Below are positions 9,935-19,631 of a stretch of DNA of 64,000 nucleotides, in pieces; within the stretch, counting starts at the first letter, position 1, and every line of letters starts with the position of its first letter. Under the pieces are notes generated by a model. That model was given only the letters and a program-made list of their open reading frames with translations, searched no databases and was not told the origin of the DNA. The stretch is from Picocystis sp. L7 (taxonomy: Eukaryota; Chlorophyta; Picocystophyceae; Picocystales; Picocystaceae). The stretch spans positions 930,001 to 994,000 of the forward strand of contig QXJR01000003.1 of the NCBI GenBank assembly GCA_020975725.1, written 5' to 3'. Both the position numbers and the translations under genes were made by a program.

Positions 9935-11032
9935 TTAGACAGCGTTGACGCGCTTGGCAGCTTCCACAAATGCAGAGATGATCTTGTTCTCCTCCACTGC
10001 CTGGGACGTGAAATGCTTCTCCACGGCCAAGACAAGCTGATCTCTCGTCGAATCCGGGCCCACGTCAGGCAGCTGAAAATGGCGGCGGTACTTGCCCAGT
10101 GCACTCGTGTTCAATTTGTTGAAATTCACCCTCTGTGAAGCAGAACGGGGGTCAGCAATCAACACCATGCAAACAAAACTCGCAACTGCCGAGCTCAACG
10201 ACGTACCATTCCAAACGTGGGACCTGGAGGAGGTCTTCTTTTGTAGGGCCTGGAGTACGCATTCATGTTGCTGGTGGTGTCACGGTGCCTGCGGCGGGAC
10301 CCGCCTCTTTTCAGATCATCTGACATCGGGAGGATCTGGGTCAGCCAAAGCAAATAATGGCAGAAGCGTCGCCCGTGAACAAAAACTAGACCTGTACTCA
10401 CCTGTATTCTCTGTGCGCAAGGTCTCGTCGTCGTCGTCCTGCAGATCCGAAGACAACATTCCACACGGTTAGCTCGTTGCCAGCACGTCGACATTGGCTG
10501 TGGGACCCTCCTTTCCATGCATTGTCGCACCTCTTCGTATCCCGAGGGTGCCTCCAGCACACTCAATGCGTTCCTTTGAAGTTTCACCTCTTTCCCGTTG
10601 GACAGCACCTGTAGAGCAATGGCGTCAGCACGAGTTCTTCGCCTTGTAGCAACGCGCATCAAATCTCTCTGCATCTATGATCTGGATTACGTCCAGATCT
10701 AAAGGAACGATCCGACCGACGGGACGATCACGTACCAACCAGTGCCATCCTCCCAGGCCCACGGCTTTCTTGACGTATCCCTCGAGTCCCACGAGCGAGC
10801 TTTTGGTTCGATTGTTTCCCGTGACCAGCACTTTGGTGCGCCTTGGCAGCAGGGGTGCGGATTCGTCGCTCGGTCCTTCTTCTCCTCCTTCCGATCCGGT
10901 CCCCGACGGATGCTTCTCTCGCGTGTCCCCTTCGGTGACGTCGACTTCTTCTGGTTCCGTCTCTTCTTTTTGCACGTGTTCTTCCGTCACGGCATCCATC
11001 CCATCCGTATCCGGGCTTTTGTCTTGGCTCAT
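9935..11032 (-). CDS. SAP30-like co-repressor subunit (plant AFR type)
   Basis: Five exons are read on the minus strand: 11032-10736, 10608-10531, 10438-10402, 10319-10207 and 10132-9935. All junctions are GT-AG and in phase, with introns of 74-127 bp. After an acidic, Ser/Thr-rich N-terminus comes a conserved block (VTGNNRTKSSLVGLEG, KKAVGLGGWHWL joined to VLSNGKEVKLQRNALSVLE). An Asp-rich linker and a basic stretch (RGGSRRRHRD) follow. The C-terminus is the Sin3-binding domain (LNTSALGKYRRHF, LPDVGPDSTRDQLV, FVEAAKRV). This order matches Arabidopsis SAP30 FUNCTION-RELATED proteins (AFR1/AFR2), subunits of histone deacetylase co-repressor complexes. The frame is open upstream to 11230, so the start may be earlier (ATG also at 11095 or 11230). 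Confidence 0.88.
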
Positions 11033-13325
11033 GTCGTCTCTACTTCGGAACGGTTCCGTTCGGTCAACCTTCTGCGTCTTTTTTTTTTCCACCATCGCGC
11101 GTCGTTCCTCCCTCCTTCGATCCCCTTGTCCTTTCTTTCGATCTTTTCCACGCAATTCTCGCCTCGCATCGATCCGAACCGATCCCACGGCATCGCAGAG
11201 GCGATCGGATCGCGTGCGTTCCACGTCCATCCTTCGTTACGTTCCCTCGCCTCGACCCCTCTTTTGCGTCTCCTCCCGCCCTCCGTTCCTTCGTCCGAGG
11301 TGCGTCCCGGTCGTCCTGGGCCCTCCTTCGCGTCTCCACGCACCTCCAGATCCCTTCGGAGGCCGCGAACGGCGGCGTGAGGCGCGCACGTGCGCCTCGC
11401 TCGTGCTTCGGAATGTCGCGAACTGGAAGCACGAAGTTCCGAAGGACGTCTCCTGGGACCCCCTGGACGCGGGGAGGGTTCGAAGGGCTGCGAGGAACGG
11501 ACGGATGGGAGGGAAGGGACCGGGGAAGGAGGGGGAGAATCGGGGAGGGAAAGCGAGGAGCGTGGAGGAACAACGCCTCCGCGGGGTGCGGTTCGAGACC
11601 GGGAGGGATGGGGCCGAGAGGGAGGCGGATCCGAGGGAGGGAAAACAAGGACCGAAGAGGAGGCGTACGGGGTGGGAAGGACGAGCGACACCCCCGGACC
11701 CACGAGGACCGTGTGGACCGATCCGAACCTCCTACGCGAATGAGACACGTGGATCGTGAGGACCGCTGTCCATGGCCGTTGGATCGAGTACACCCCCACC
11801 CCTGGATCGCACGTGATCTCGGGGTCGACCAGCCACGAACCCACGAGGGAGGCGTGGGTTCCATCACCAGGGAACGCTTCGAGCTCCACAAGAAGGAAGG
11901 TTCCTTCCATCCACGTCCGTCCGACCGGCAGACGTGGATAGAAGAGCCGGCGACAGAGCACGTGGGTGGATCCGCGATGCAGTAACACGAACCAAAGCAT
12001 GGAGGAAGGGGGAGGGGGGACCGAAAGGGATAGGACCAAACCGCCGTTAGGGACGTCGATGGAAGGGTTGAACGAGACCCACGAAGGTGCATCGAGGTAG
12101 GGCTCGAAGAGCACGATCCTGCCAATCACGTGCGCGTTCACGGGAGAGGAAGGGTGACACCCGACGTGGAGCGGATCGATGGGATGGCCAACGAGATTGG
12201 GATTTCCACGTCGCCCCCACGGTACCCGAACGATCGATTTGGTTCCCTCGTGACGAAGTGATCCATACCAAGGTCTTACGACCCCGGCATACGTTGAAGT
12301 GGAGAGGAGAATGAACTTACGGCAGCCAGAGTGCATGGTGAGCGCAACGTTCATCTACGTGCGCGTGTGGGATGTCGTCGACGACCCTCGGTCTCGGCAC
12401 GGATGGGATGTCATGAGCGTGTCCAATCTGCATAGACGAGGACCTGTAAGTCAAATTGTTTGAGGGCAACCACGCTGTTCAGACATCGGGAGAATATTCT
12501 CCTAAAGGGATTGGACGGTTTGATAGCCGATTAAACCAACGTGTCCGCGACGCGTCGATAGCAACCCGTGCCGCGCTCCCCCCAGCCTGTCCCTGTGGTT
12601 CGAAAGGCGGCGCGGGGGGTATTGAAGAGGCTGATGCTCTGTAATAGAATTAGTGTGATTGTGAAGAGCGCTTGTTGCATGGTGTCGGATTTGCGTCGGT
12701 AGGACCGAAAGCAACGGGAGGCGACGAACGCGTGACGACCGTGGAGAATCGGGGTCGTTGACGTAGGCAAGTGCGAACGGAGTGTCTGAATTGACGGAAT
12801 TGCTGTTCGTGAACGGGTCGAACACAGTCATACGGTTGGAGGTCGAACCTATTTGGACAACGGGACCCCGTCCATCCAACCACACCCCTCCATGTTTCGC
12901 ATGAACGCTTGTTTACCCCTCCCACCCCCCCTCCGGTCGAGAAGAAACTCCTTGTTCGTTCGTCCCCCACCCTCGATCCCGGTTCCCAACCGGAGGCGTC
13001 CCGGGTTCCCAAGGGGAGGCGTCCGGGACTGAACCGGATGGCGATTCGGGTTCGAACGAGGGGGAAGCCGGGGACGTGGTGGAGGGTCTGTTCGGCGCCA
13101 AACGCGCACTGCAAAGCCGACACCGCAGCGTGCGACGGAGGCCGATCGCCATGTGCGTTTCGAAAGCGTGGAGAAGGACGTCGTGAAACGTGGAAGAGGC
13201 ATGCGTGCCGTTGCGAACGGATCGGGAAGGATGGATCGACGTTCCAAGGAAAGACTAGGGTTCTGACGACAACACGACCACGTCGAACGCGCGACGCGTA
13301 CAGGTCGATCAATCGGACCAGCAAG
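11033..13325. other. Long intergenic tract, possible extra gene
   Basis: About 2.3 kb between the SAP30-like and SmB genes, GC-rich, with long frames open on both strands because stop codons are rare. GGTTCGAAAGG occurs at 12597-12607. A coding-like minus-strand stretch is listed separately at 11700-12447. The remainder shows nothing recognisable. Confidence 0.4.
11700..12447 (-). other. Possible unrecognised protein-coding stretch
   Basis: On the minus strand an acceptor-like CTTACAG leads into a frame containing ATG CAG ATT. It reaches CTGCC|GTAAGTTC, and an in-phase acceptor about 50 bp on (GTCGTAAG) continues an open frame. That frame has non-repetitive, GC3-rich codons (for example WMEGTFLLVELEAFPGDG and ITCDPGVGVYSIQ). 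The splice phases agree, which favours a real gene. I recognise no domain, and the frame later runs into low-complexity Ser/Pro/Arg sequence with no clear end. A competing plus-strand frame over about 12310-12430 also ends at a GTAAGT. Strand and limits are uncertain. Confidence 0.25.
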
Positions 13326-14250
13326 ATGGCGAACTACATCAACTACCGAATCAAAGTCACCGTGACCGACGGTAGGCAGATGGTCGGAAGGTACGGGCAC
13401 AAGAACGCGTCTGTCCTCGTCTGAACCGGAACGACGGCAACGGACTTCTGACGTAGCTCGCGCGTCACGTCGACAGGTTTCTGGCGTTCGACAAACACAT
13501 GAATTTGGTCATTGCAGATTGCGTAGAGACGAGAAAAATTCCGCCGAAAAAAGGAGGTGAAGAGGTAAGAACCGCCGCTTCGATCGCACGCTCGCCTGCG
13601 CCCTCGACGAACGCGTGCTGACCGTCGACGGCTGAGCGCTTGCAGAAAGAAGAGAAAAGAGTCCTGGGTTTATTGCTTTTGAGGGGTGAAGAAATAGTGT
13701 CACTTACAGTCGAAGGTCCACCACCGGTGGACAAAGCTCGCGCGAAAGCGGCACAAGCTGCCAAGGTGAGTTTAGAAAGTGCTTCCCTTCGTTGCTCAGT
13801 CGTCAAGTCCAAAGCGGTGCGTGGTGCGTGCGAAGCAACTAACGATGTGTTTTTTTGCAGACTGGTCCTGGTCTTGGGAAGGCAGCTGGTAGGGGGGTAG
13901 CAGTAGCGGCACCGGCGATGCATGCACCACAGGGTCTTGCAGGTCCAGCAATGGGAGTGGGAGGACCCGCACCTGGTGCGATGCAGCCTAGGCCCCAAGG
14001 GGTTGGAGGTATGCATCCATACCCTGTGCGTCCTGGAATGCCACCTCCAGCTGCCGGAGGGCCAAGGCCTGGGATGCCACCACCCATGCGGCCTCCAATG
14101 GGTCCACCACCAGGTCGCCCAGGTATGCCTCCACCAGGCATGCCGCCGGGAATGCGTCCTCCCATGGGAATGCCGGGAATGCCCCCTCGTCCTGGCGGCC
14201 CACCCCCAGGAGGACCACCAGGCGGAGGGCCTCCTCGACCGCAGCAGTGA
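13326..14250 (+). CDS. Spliceosomal core protein SmB/B'
   Basis: Four exons, 13326-13390, 13477-13564, 13646-13765 and 13861-14250, all GT-AG and in phase, give 220 residues. The Sm1 motif spans the first junction ([17 protein letters not shown] then [12 protein letters not shown]). Sm2 follows as [20 protein letters not shown]. Then come GRAAGRG-like (GKAAGRG) and [12 protein letters not shown], typical of plant and animal SmB, and a proline/methionine/glycine tail of repeated PPGM and RPGMPPP units. SmB is one of seven proteins forming the ring on U1, U2, U4 and U5 snRNAs. Introns are 81-95 bp. No oddity seen. Confidence 0.95.
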
Positions 14251-14373
14251 GGTACATTTATGGTGCTGAAGTGGATGGAAGAATAATTCACGGCGTGCAT
14301 CTTCAGAAGGGTGCGTGCAAGTCTCACGTATGGTAGTTGACTTTCCTCAACGCTTCTTGTTCCGTCGTTTTCC

Positions 14374-14964
14374 TTACTTTTTGACTCGTTTGCTTGCTGG
14401 TTTTGTAGATGCATACAATCCTTCCACCCCCCTATGGTCCACGCCTGTCCCTGTTGTTTCCTCTTCCAATCGCTCCAATCGCTCATTGTAAAGCAAGAGC
14501 AGATTTTCCACCTTCAGAAGCTGCTCCTCCACCTGCGCCATGCGCTCTTCGATCTGATGCTCTTCTCTGGTCTCCACTTGCCCATTTTCTGGTAGATCTT
14601 CTCCGAGCGTGAGTTCGTGTTCTCCCAGGACGTAGTTTTTCAAGCGGTCAGAATCGAGCGAGAATGCGTCTCGCATGAGGTCCAGCGCCCGGGGTGTGGT
14701 GAGATACACCTTGCCTACTTGCGCATCGCAACCAGAACATTTGACGGCGAAGAAAGTGCTACCTGCATCGACGCCTTCCTTGGAAGTCTCCGGTTCGTCG
14801 TCCAGCACTCGCACGTGGCTGGCGGCCCTCAGGGAGATGGTCCTCAGCCCTGCGTGGCTACACGCGAAAGCAGAAGAGTCTCCCAGCACGGCCGCACACC
14901 CCAGGCACTGGAAAACCACCGCAGAAGACGGCGGCTGTGTGCGGAGTTGCGCTTCTTCCGCCAT
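14374..14964 (-). CDS. Mis18-domain protein (centromere CENP-A licensing family)
   Basis: A single exon of 196 residues. The ATG at 14964 is chosen because the much longer open frame upstream is only the tandem repeat. The Yippee/Mis18 zinc fold has two CxxC pairs (CLGCAAVLG near residue 20, CSGCDAQVG near 75). These are followed by VYLTTPRALDLMRDAFSL and LKNYVLGEHEL, which align with human MIS18A. The C-terminus is a predicted coiled coil (ERMAQVEEQLLKVENLLLLY), the oligomerisation part in Mis18. In animals and fission yeast the complex primes centromeres for new CENP-A loading. The basic tail (KPASKRVKK) fits nuclear entry. It is transcribed away from RPB5 across the 104-bp repeat array. 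Confidence 0.85.
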   Translation of the reverse strand: MAEEAQLRTQPPSSAVVFQCLGCAAVLGDSSAFACSHAGLRTISLRAASHVRVLDDEPETSKEGVDAGSTFFAVKCSGCDAQVGKVYLTTPRALDLMRDAFSLDSDRLKNYVLGEHELTLGEDLPENGQVETREEHQIEERMAQVEEQLLKVENLLLLYNERLERLEEETTGTGVDHRGVEGLYASTKPASKRVKK

Positions 14965-14998
14965 CTCGACCTTCCCGTGGGTTTGCCTTCCCCTCCTT

Positions 14999-15010
14999 CC
15001 TTTCGAACCC
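14999..15010 (-). promoter_or_regulatory. GGGTTCGAAAGG promoter motif, Mis18 side
   Basis: Read on the minus strand this is GGGTTCGAAAGG, 35 bp upstream of the Mis18 ATG and just before the repeat array. The same or nearly the same word occurs near other gene starts (12597, 28971, 41302, 48530, 59057). A core-promoter or transcription-factor role is inference from recurrence and position. Confidence 0.4.
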
Positions 15011-15013
15011 GAT

Positions 15014-15845
15014 ACATCCCCGATCGATCGTCTCCGATGGAAAGGACCATGGGTCCGATCGATCCCCGAGGTAGACCCGGGTAGGTGCCCAGGAACCCGA
15101 AGGAAGGGAAGAGAGGGACATCCCCGATCGATCGTCTCCGATGGAAAGGACCATGGGTCCGATCGATCCCCGAGGTAGACCCGGGTAGGTGCCCAGGAAC
15201 CCGAAGGAAGGGAAGAGAGGGACATCCCCGATCGATCGTCTCCGATGGAAAGGACCATGGGTCCGATCGATCCCCGAGGTAGACCCGGGTAGGTGCCCAG
15301 GAACCCGAAGGAAGGGAAGAGAGGGACATCCCCGATCGATCGTCTCCGATGGAAAGGACCATGGGTCCGATCGATCCCCGAGGTAGACCCGGGTAGGTGC
15401 CCAGGAACCCGAAGGAAGGGAAGAGAGGGACATCCCCGATCGATCGTCTCCGATGGAAAGGACCATGGGTCCGATCGATCCCCGAGGTAGACCCGGGTAG
15501 GTGCCCAGGAACCCGAAGGAAGGGAAGAGAGGGACATCCCCGATCGATCGTCTCCGATGGAAAGGACCATGGGTCCGATCGATCCCCGAGGTAGACCCGG
15601 GTAGGTGCCCAGGAACCCGAAGGAAGGGAAGAGAGGGACATCCCCGATCGATCGTCTCCGATGGAAAGGACCATGGGTCCGATCGATCCCCGAGGTAGAC
15701 CCGGGTAGGTGCCCAGGAACCCGAAGGAAGGGAAGAGAGGGACATCCCCGATCGATCGTCTCCGATGGAAAGGACCATGGGTCCGATCGATCCCCGAGGT
15801 AGACCCGGGTAGGTGCCCAGGAACCCGAAGGAAGGGAAGAGAGGG
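15014..15845. repeat. Eight tandem copies of a 104-bp unit
   Basis: The unit starts at 15014, 15118, 15222, 15326, 15430, 15534, 15638 and 15742, a strict 104-bp spacing; 8 x 104 = 832 bp. I saw no difference between copies by eye. Each unit holds CCCCGATCGATCG, GGACCATGGGTCC, CCGATCGATCCCC, GACCCGGGT and a purine-rich end (GAAGGAAGGGAAGAGAGGG). The array occupies most of the spacer between divergent Mis18 and RPB5, ending 31 bp before the RPB5 ATG. Since 104 is not a multiple of 3 and the unit has no stop in any frame, it creates long false open frames on both strands. Confidence 0.97.
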
Positions 15846-15876
15846 ACGACGACGGCGGAGGGTGTGTGGAACGACG

Positions 15877-16509
15877 ATGGCGGACGCACCGCCGGATCCC
15901 ACGCGCCTGTTCCGTGTCAGGAGGACCGTGGCGCAGATGCTGGACGATCGAGGATACCTGGTGCCAAAGAAGGAGCTGGAAATGACGAGAGAGGAGTTCG
16001 TGCAACCGCCGCCCGAAGGGTTTGGACTCGCTCCGCGAAGCGAAGACCTCACCATCCTCGTGCCCAGGAGAGACGGATCCTCCGAACAGATGTTCGTTTT
16101 TTTCCCGGAAGAGGTGAAAGTGGGGGTCAAAACCATCAAAACGTACGCAGAAAGGATGAAATCCGAAAACGTGGCCAGAGCCATCCTCGTGGCCAAGTCG
16201 GCGCTCACACCGTTTGCCAAACAGTGCCTCCAAGAAATGCAGCCCAAGTACATTGTGGAGCTCTTCCTGGAGTCGGAGCTGTTGGTGAACATCACGGAGC
16301 ACACCCTCGTCCCCAAGCACCAGCTGCTGACCGGTGAGGAGAAAAGGGCCCTCCTCAACCGTTATAAGGTCAAAGAATCTCAACTTCCAAGGATACAAAT
16401 TTCGGATCCTGTTGCAAGGTACTATGGCCTGCAGCGTGGTCAAGTGGTGCGTATTGTGCGTCCTAGTGAAACTGCAGGTAGATACGTCACCTATCGCCTG
16501 TGCATATGA
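15877..16509 (+). CDS. RNA polymerase subunit RPB5 (RPABC1)
   Basis: A single exon of 210 residues, the same length as human RPB5. The ATG at 15877 follows the last repeat directly and gives MADAPPDPTRLFRVRRT. The N-terminal jaw domain (TVAQMLDDRGYLV, FFPEEVKVGVKTIKTY) is followed by the conserved C-terminal assembly domain. That domain includes HTLVPKHQLLTGEEKRALL, PRIQISDPVARYYGL, GQVVRIVRPSETAG and YVTYRLC. RPB5 is shared by RNA polymerases I, II and III. The reading frame is open far upstream only because of the repeats. Expression from a promoter made of 104-bp repeats would be unusual for a housekeeping gene. Confidence 0.96.
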   Translation: MADAPPDPTRLFRVRRTVAQMLDDRGYLVPKKELEMTREEFVQPPPEGFGLAPRSEDLTILVPRRDGSSEQMFVFFPEEVKVGVKTIKTYAERMKSENVARAILVAKSALTPFAKQCLQEMQPKYIVELFLESELLVNITEHTLVPKHQLLTGEEKRALLNRYKVKESQLPRIQISDPVARYYGLQRGQVVRIVRPSETAGRYVTYRLCI

Positions 16510-16624
16510 ATCAATTACCCCCCCCCCCCCCCTTCCCCCGACCTTGCTTCGGAACCAAGCTGCGTGTCAGGAGTCAAGTAGGATGTTGAAGACCGAGCTT
16601 GGCTTTTCTGGCAGCATCTACTGT

Positions 16625-16630
16625 AATAAA
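16625..16630 (+). terminator. Possible polyadenylation signal of RPB5
   Basis: AATAAA in the context TGTAATAAAG, 116 bp after the RPB5 stop. The same TGTAATAAA context follows DGAT2. Most genes here lack AATAAA, so this is only suggestive. Confidence 0.35.
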
Positions 16631-17644
16631 GTGAAGACATGCACAGATACAACCTCTCGTATACCTCTGCACGGCTGGAGCGGACTATCCAAATTGGGCA
16701 GTTGGATTGTGTGCGCCCTCCACGTGCAAGGATGCTCGCGGCATGGGTTCTATGGAAGCCTGTTGAAGCGTGCCGAATCATCACGCATCGAGCAACGCTG
16801 GATTGCCAGGCCTTGCTCCAAACCTGAGCAATCCATGGCTGACAGGCTTGTGTGTGTGGGGGGGGTGACTAGGGAATCGGGGAAAGGCAGCGTCGAATCG
16901 CCTCGCCAGGTCCACAGCATCTCGGGTTGGTGGGTAGCTATGACATTCATCCGGCTTCATCGAATCGTTTCTAGTTCTGGGGGTCATACGAGGGCACACG
17001 TTTTCCGACGCGGCATCGCTCTGGTTTCGTCTCCACTTGCGAGCACCAAGTGACGCGAGGGATCGATGGGGTACCTCCCTTGATTTACCACGTCTTCACG
17101 TGCTCCTTTCTCAACCGGATCCATTCCCACCCTCGAAAGGCATATTCCACCTATCGAATCGGCGTTGCTTTCGAGTTCGATCCGTCTTGAAGGCGTCGGT
17201 ACAGAGCCACACGTCTCGTCCATGGGACCCCCCCACCGGGGCGTCTGCCCCAGGAGAACCCATGCCGTGATGTGGCTGTAGCATGTGACGGTCGAAGGTG
17301 CGTGTGCTTCCTGCTGTCCCTTGGCCTGGCCTCGAGGAGTGGAACGGGGGTGGGGTTGCTACAGCCCTCCTTTTCTGGTCGAAGGTGACGCCACGTGTGA
17401 CTGGTCACGTCGAACGGACGCCGTTCCGTGTCCCATGGAACTCCCTGGGCTTCGTAAGCCTTATCCCCGACCCGAGGAGGCTCGGGTGAGCCCTGGAGGC
17501 GTCCCTCTGGAAGGTTCCCGAGGCTGCAGCAGGTCCGCCACGTGCCCCTCACAACTCCTTTCGACACTGGTGCGTCCACGTAATCTGGATCACGACACCT
17601 GGTGGATCCTTCCCAGAAAATTCCCTCGGGCGCCCCTGTGGTGC

Positions 17645-17667
17645 CCCGTAGGATTGTCCAAGAAAAA
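17645..17667 (+). promoter_or_regulatory. Element shared by both fasciclin promoters
   Basis: CCCGTAGGATTGTCCAAGAA with a further run of A lies about 240 bp before the first fasciclin ATG. The copy at 19381 before the second gene differs at one base over 22, and a CGCCCCTG block precedes both. It is either a conserved regulatory site or residue of the tandem duplication. Confidence 0.5.
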
Positions 17668-17885
17668 ACCCGGAGCCCACCCGGGAGGCCAACCGACGTC
17701 CACGCATCCGGACCTTCAACGCAAAGGAATCGACAGAGGGAAGCAGGGAAATCCTCGACGGGGCTGGATGATGGCATCTTCGATCGGGGTATGAAACGGC
17801 GCGGGTTGCAGAGTTCCACATCAGTTCTCGCTTGCTTCGCTCGACCACGCGTGCAGCTTTCTCCCCTTCCAACACAAGAAACACC

Positions 17886-18452
17886 ATGTTCCGCAAAGCC
17901 ATCGCCGCAATCCTGATCGGAGCCGCCGCACTGGCCTCCCCCGTCTTCGGCGCCGGACATTGCCAGACCATCGTGGAAGTGGCCAGCGGGACTGAAGAAC
18001 TCTCCACTCTCGTTGCCGCCGTTCAGGCTGCTGGGCTGGTGGATGCCCTCAATGACAGTGAGGCAGAGTACACTGTGTTCGCACCCACCAATGATGCGTT
18101 CGACGAAATCCTGGTAGCATTGGGGCTCACCCTGGAGGAGCTTGTGGCAGACACCGACCTGCTCACCAATGTGCTGCTGTACCATGTGGTCCCAGTGGCA
18201 GTGGAGTCAACGGAGACCGAAGAGTATCCCGATGGATCTGTGGTCCCCACGCTGTTGGAGGGAGAATCTCTGGAGTTGAACTTGGAGAGTGGTACAGTGG
18301 TGCCAGCATACCCATCCCCGGCCAACATCATCCAGACGGACATTGAGGCATGCGAGTCTTTCGTGCATGTGATCGACACGGTTTTGATCCCATTTGTGCC
18401 TGGAGAGGCTGAAATGGCAGACGCACCAGCGCCTGAATACTATGATGAATAG
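17886..18452 (+). CDS. Secreted fasciclin (FAS1) domain protein 1
   Basis: A single exon of 188 residues. The start at 17886 gives a clear signal peptide (MFRKAIAAILIGAAALASP, cleavage likely after VFGA). One FAS1 domain fills the rest: TIVEVASG and LSTLVAAVQAAGLVDAL, the H1 motif YTVFAPTNDAFDEI, the YH motif LLYHVVP, then VHVIDTVLIP at the end. The acidic tail (APAPEYYDE) lacks a membrane anchor or GPI-type hydrophobic end. FAS1 proteins mediate adhesion or matrix binding at the cell surface. The tandem paralogue lies 1.2 kb downstream. Confidence 0.92.
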   Translation: MFRKAIAAILIGAAALASPVFGAGHCQTIVEVASGTEELSTLVAAVQAAGLVDALNDSEAEYTVFAPTNDAFDEILVALGLTLEELVADTDLLTNVLLYHVVPVAVESTETEEYPDGSVVPTLLEGESLELNLESGTVVPAYPSPANIIQTDIEACESFVHVIDTVLIPFVPGEAEMADAPAPEYYDE

Positions 18453-19631
18453 ATAACATGGCATTAATACAAGTGATCTAGTCAACAGCCCTCAGAGGGC
18501 ACGGCTTGCACGTTTATGCCACCAATATCCTTTGTATACCTAACAGTAGTCCCATTCCCTACCCTTGTTGCAAGCAAGCACTAGGGCAAGACCACACGTG
18601 TGAGCTTCGATAGATCACCTCGTACTCAGTGCTGCTGTTGTGAATGTTCCGCATTTCCATCACAGCAGGTGTGCCCATACTTTCAGTACACTCTACATGC
18701 AGTGGCCCCCATGCAGAAACAGGGCTACGGCATGACTCAAAAGATTGAAGTTTCTTTGCTCCCTTGGTAAAGCTTGGTCCCAATGCTTCAAGCCTGGAGT
18801 CACCGTATTCTAGTGTGGCAATTTAGATCCTAAACTGTGTTGGACCCAAATTCGCCACCCAGACGTTCACGCGTAGCAATAGATACAACTTGGGGCTACG
18901 GTTGCATCGTTCACTTACGTCTCCCTGGGATTTCTGTTAGCAACTATGCCATAGTTGCACAACTTTTTGCATGATCAAATACGGTGAGTTCGGGAAAGCA
19001 ACGTAAGTCTTGCTTCCTTGACTATTGACGGGTGGGATCTTTTTTCCGTTTGAAGCAAGACCTTGGATTTTCGAAATCGTGCGGCAGTCAACAGCGCCTT
19101 CAAGATAGACGTCACCTTCATTGTGTCGAAAGGGATGGTAGTGACTTGCCAAGAGAGATAAGTTCCTCGAACTTTTCTAAGAGCAGCGACGAATGCCGGC
19201 GGTCGTGCACTCCTTTGACGAGCCGTACCACAGGCTGCCTGATTGTGACGTTGTATTTTGCAGTTCTGGTCTGTTAGGCCACGTCGCTTTGACCAACCAT
19301 GCGATCGACGTGTCGGAACAAGGCAGGCGACGTCATCTCGTAACCTCCAGATCGGATGCCGATTCGCCCCTGCGTTGTATCCCGTAGGATCGTCCAAGAA
19401 AACGATCTGGGGCGCCCTCCATCACTCTGATGGTGAAAGACATCGACCGTCGTCGGGAATGCCTACCAATGCCGCAGAGGACCTTCTTGAGAGCATGTGA
19501 TATCCTCGACGAACGCAGGCGGTTGGCATTCACCACGTGCATGAGTCCACGATGGGGTCGATGGATGGCCTCATTCCATCGATCCGCTCGAACGAGCCTG
19601 CCTCTTGTGTCTTGCAACGCCAACAGACCTC
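18453..19631. other. Spacer between fasciclin paralogues
   Basis: About 1.2 kb, no gene seen. Only short frames of 60-140 codons without domains. The last 250 bp share blocks with the promoter of the first fasciclin gene. Confidence 0.5.
19381..19402 (+). promoter_or_regulatory. Second copy of fasciclin upstream element
   Basis: CCCGTAGGATCGTCCAAGAA lies about 250 bp before the second fasciclin ATG, nearly the same distance and sequence as the copy at 17645. Confidence 0.5.

Larger units (their letters stand above)
16510..17885. other. Intergenic, contains poly-C run
   Basis: About 1.4 kb after RPB5. A C-run of about 15 bases starts near 16518. Open frames on both strands (including a 344-codon minus frame overlapping the next gene) have no domain and read as shadows. 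The last 250 bp hold the promoter of the first fasciclin gene. Confidence 0.5.

Noticed and set aside
15085-15802. Series of identical 65-codon plus-strand frames, one per repeat
   Set aside because: They are the repeat unit translated. They have no start context, domain or independent support.
14374-16443. A 689-codon minus-strand frame covering Mis18, the repeats and RPB5 antisense
   Set aside because: Only the last 196 codons are the Mis18 protein. The rest exists because the 104-bp unit lacks stops in every frame and shifts frame each copy.
16518-16533. Poly-C run as a regulatory element
   Set aside because: A simple homopolymer after the RPB5 stop. Length may be a sequencing artefact and nothing ties it to function.
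17151-18185. 344-codon minus-strand frame
   Set aside because: Antisense to the first fasciclin gene and its promoter, with no domain.
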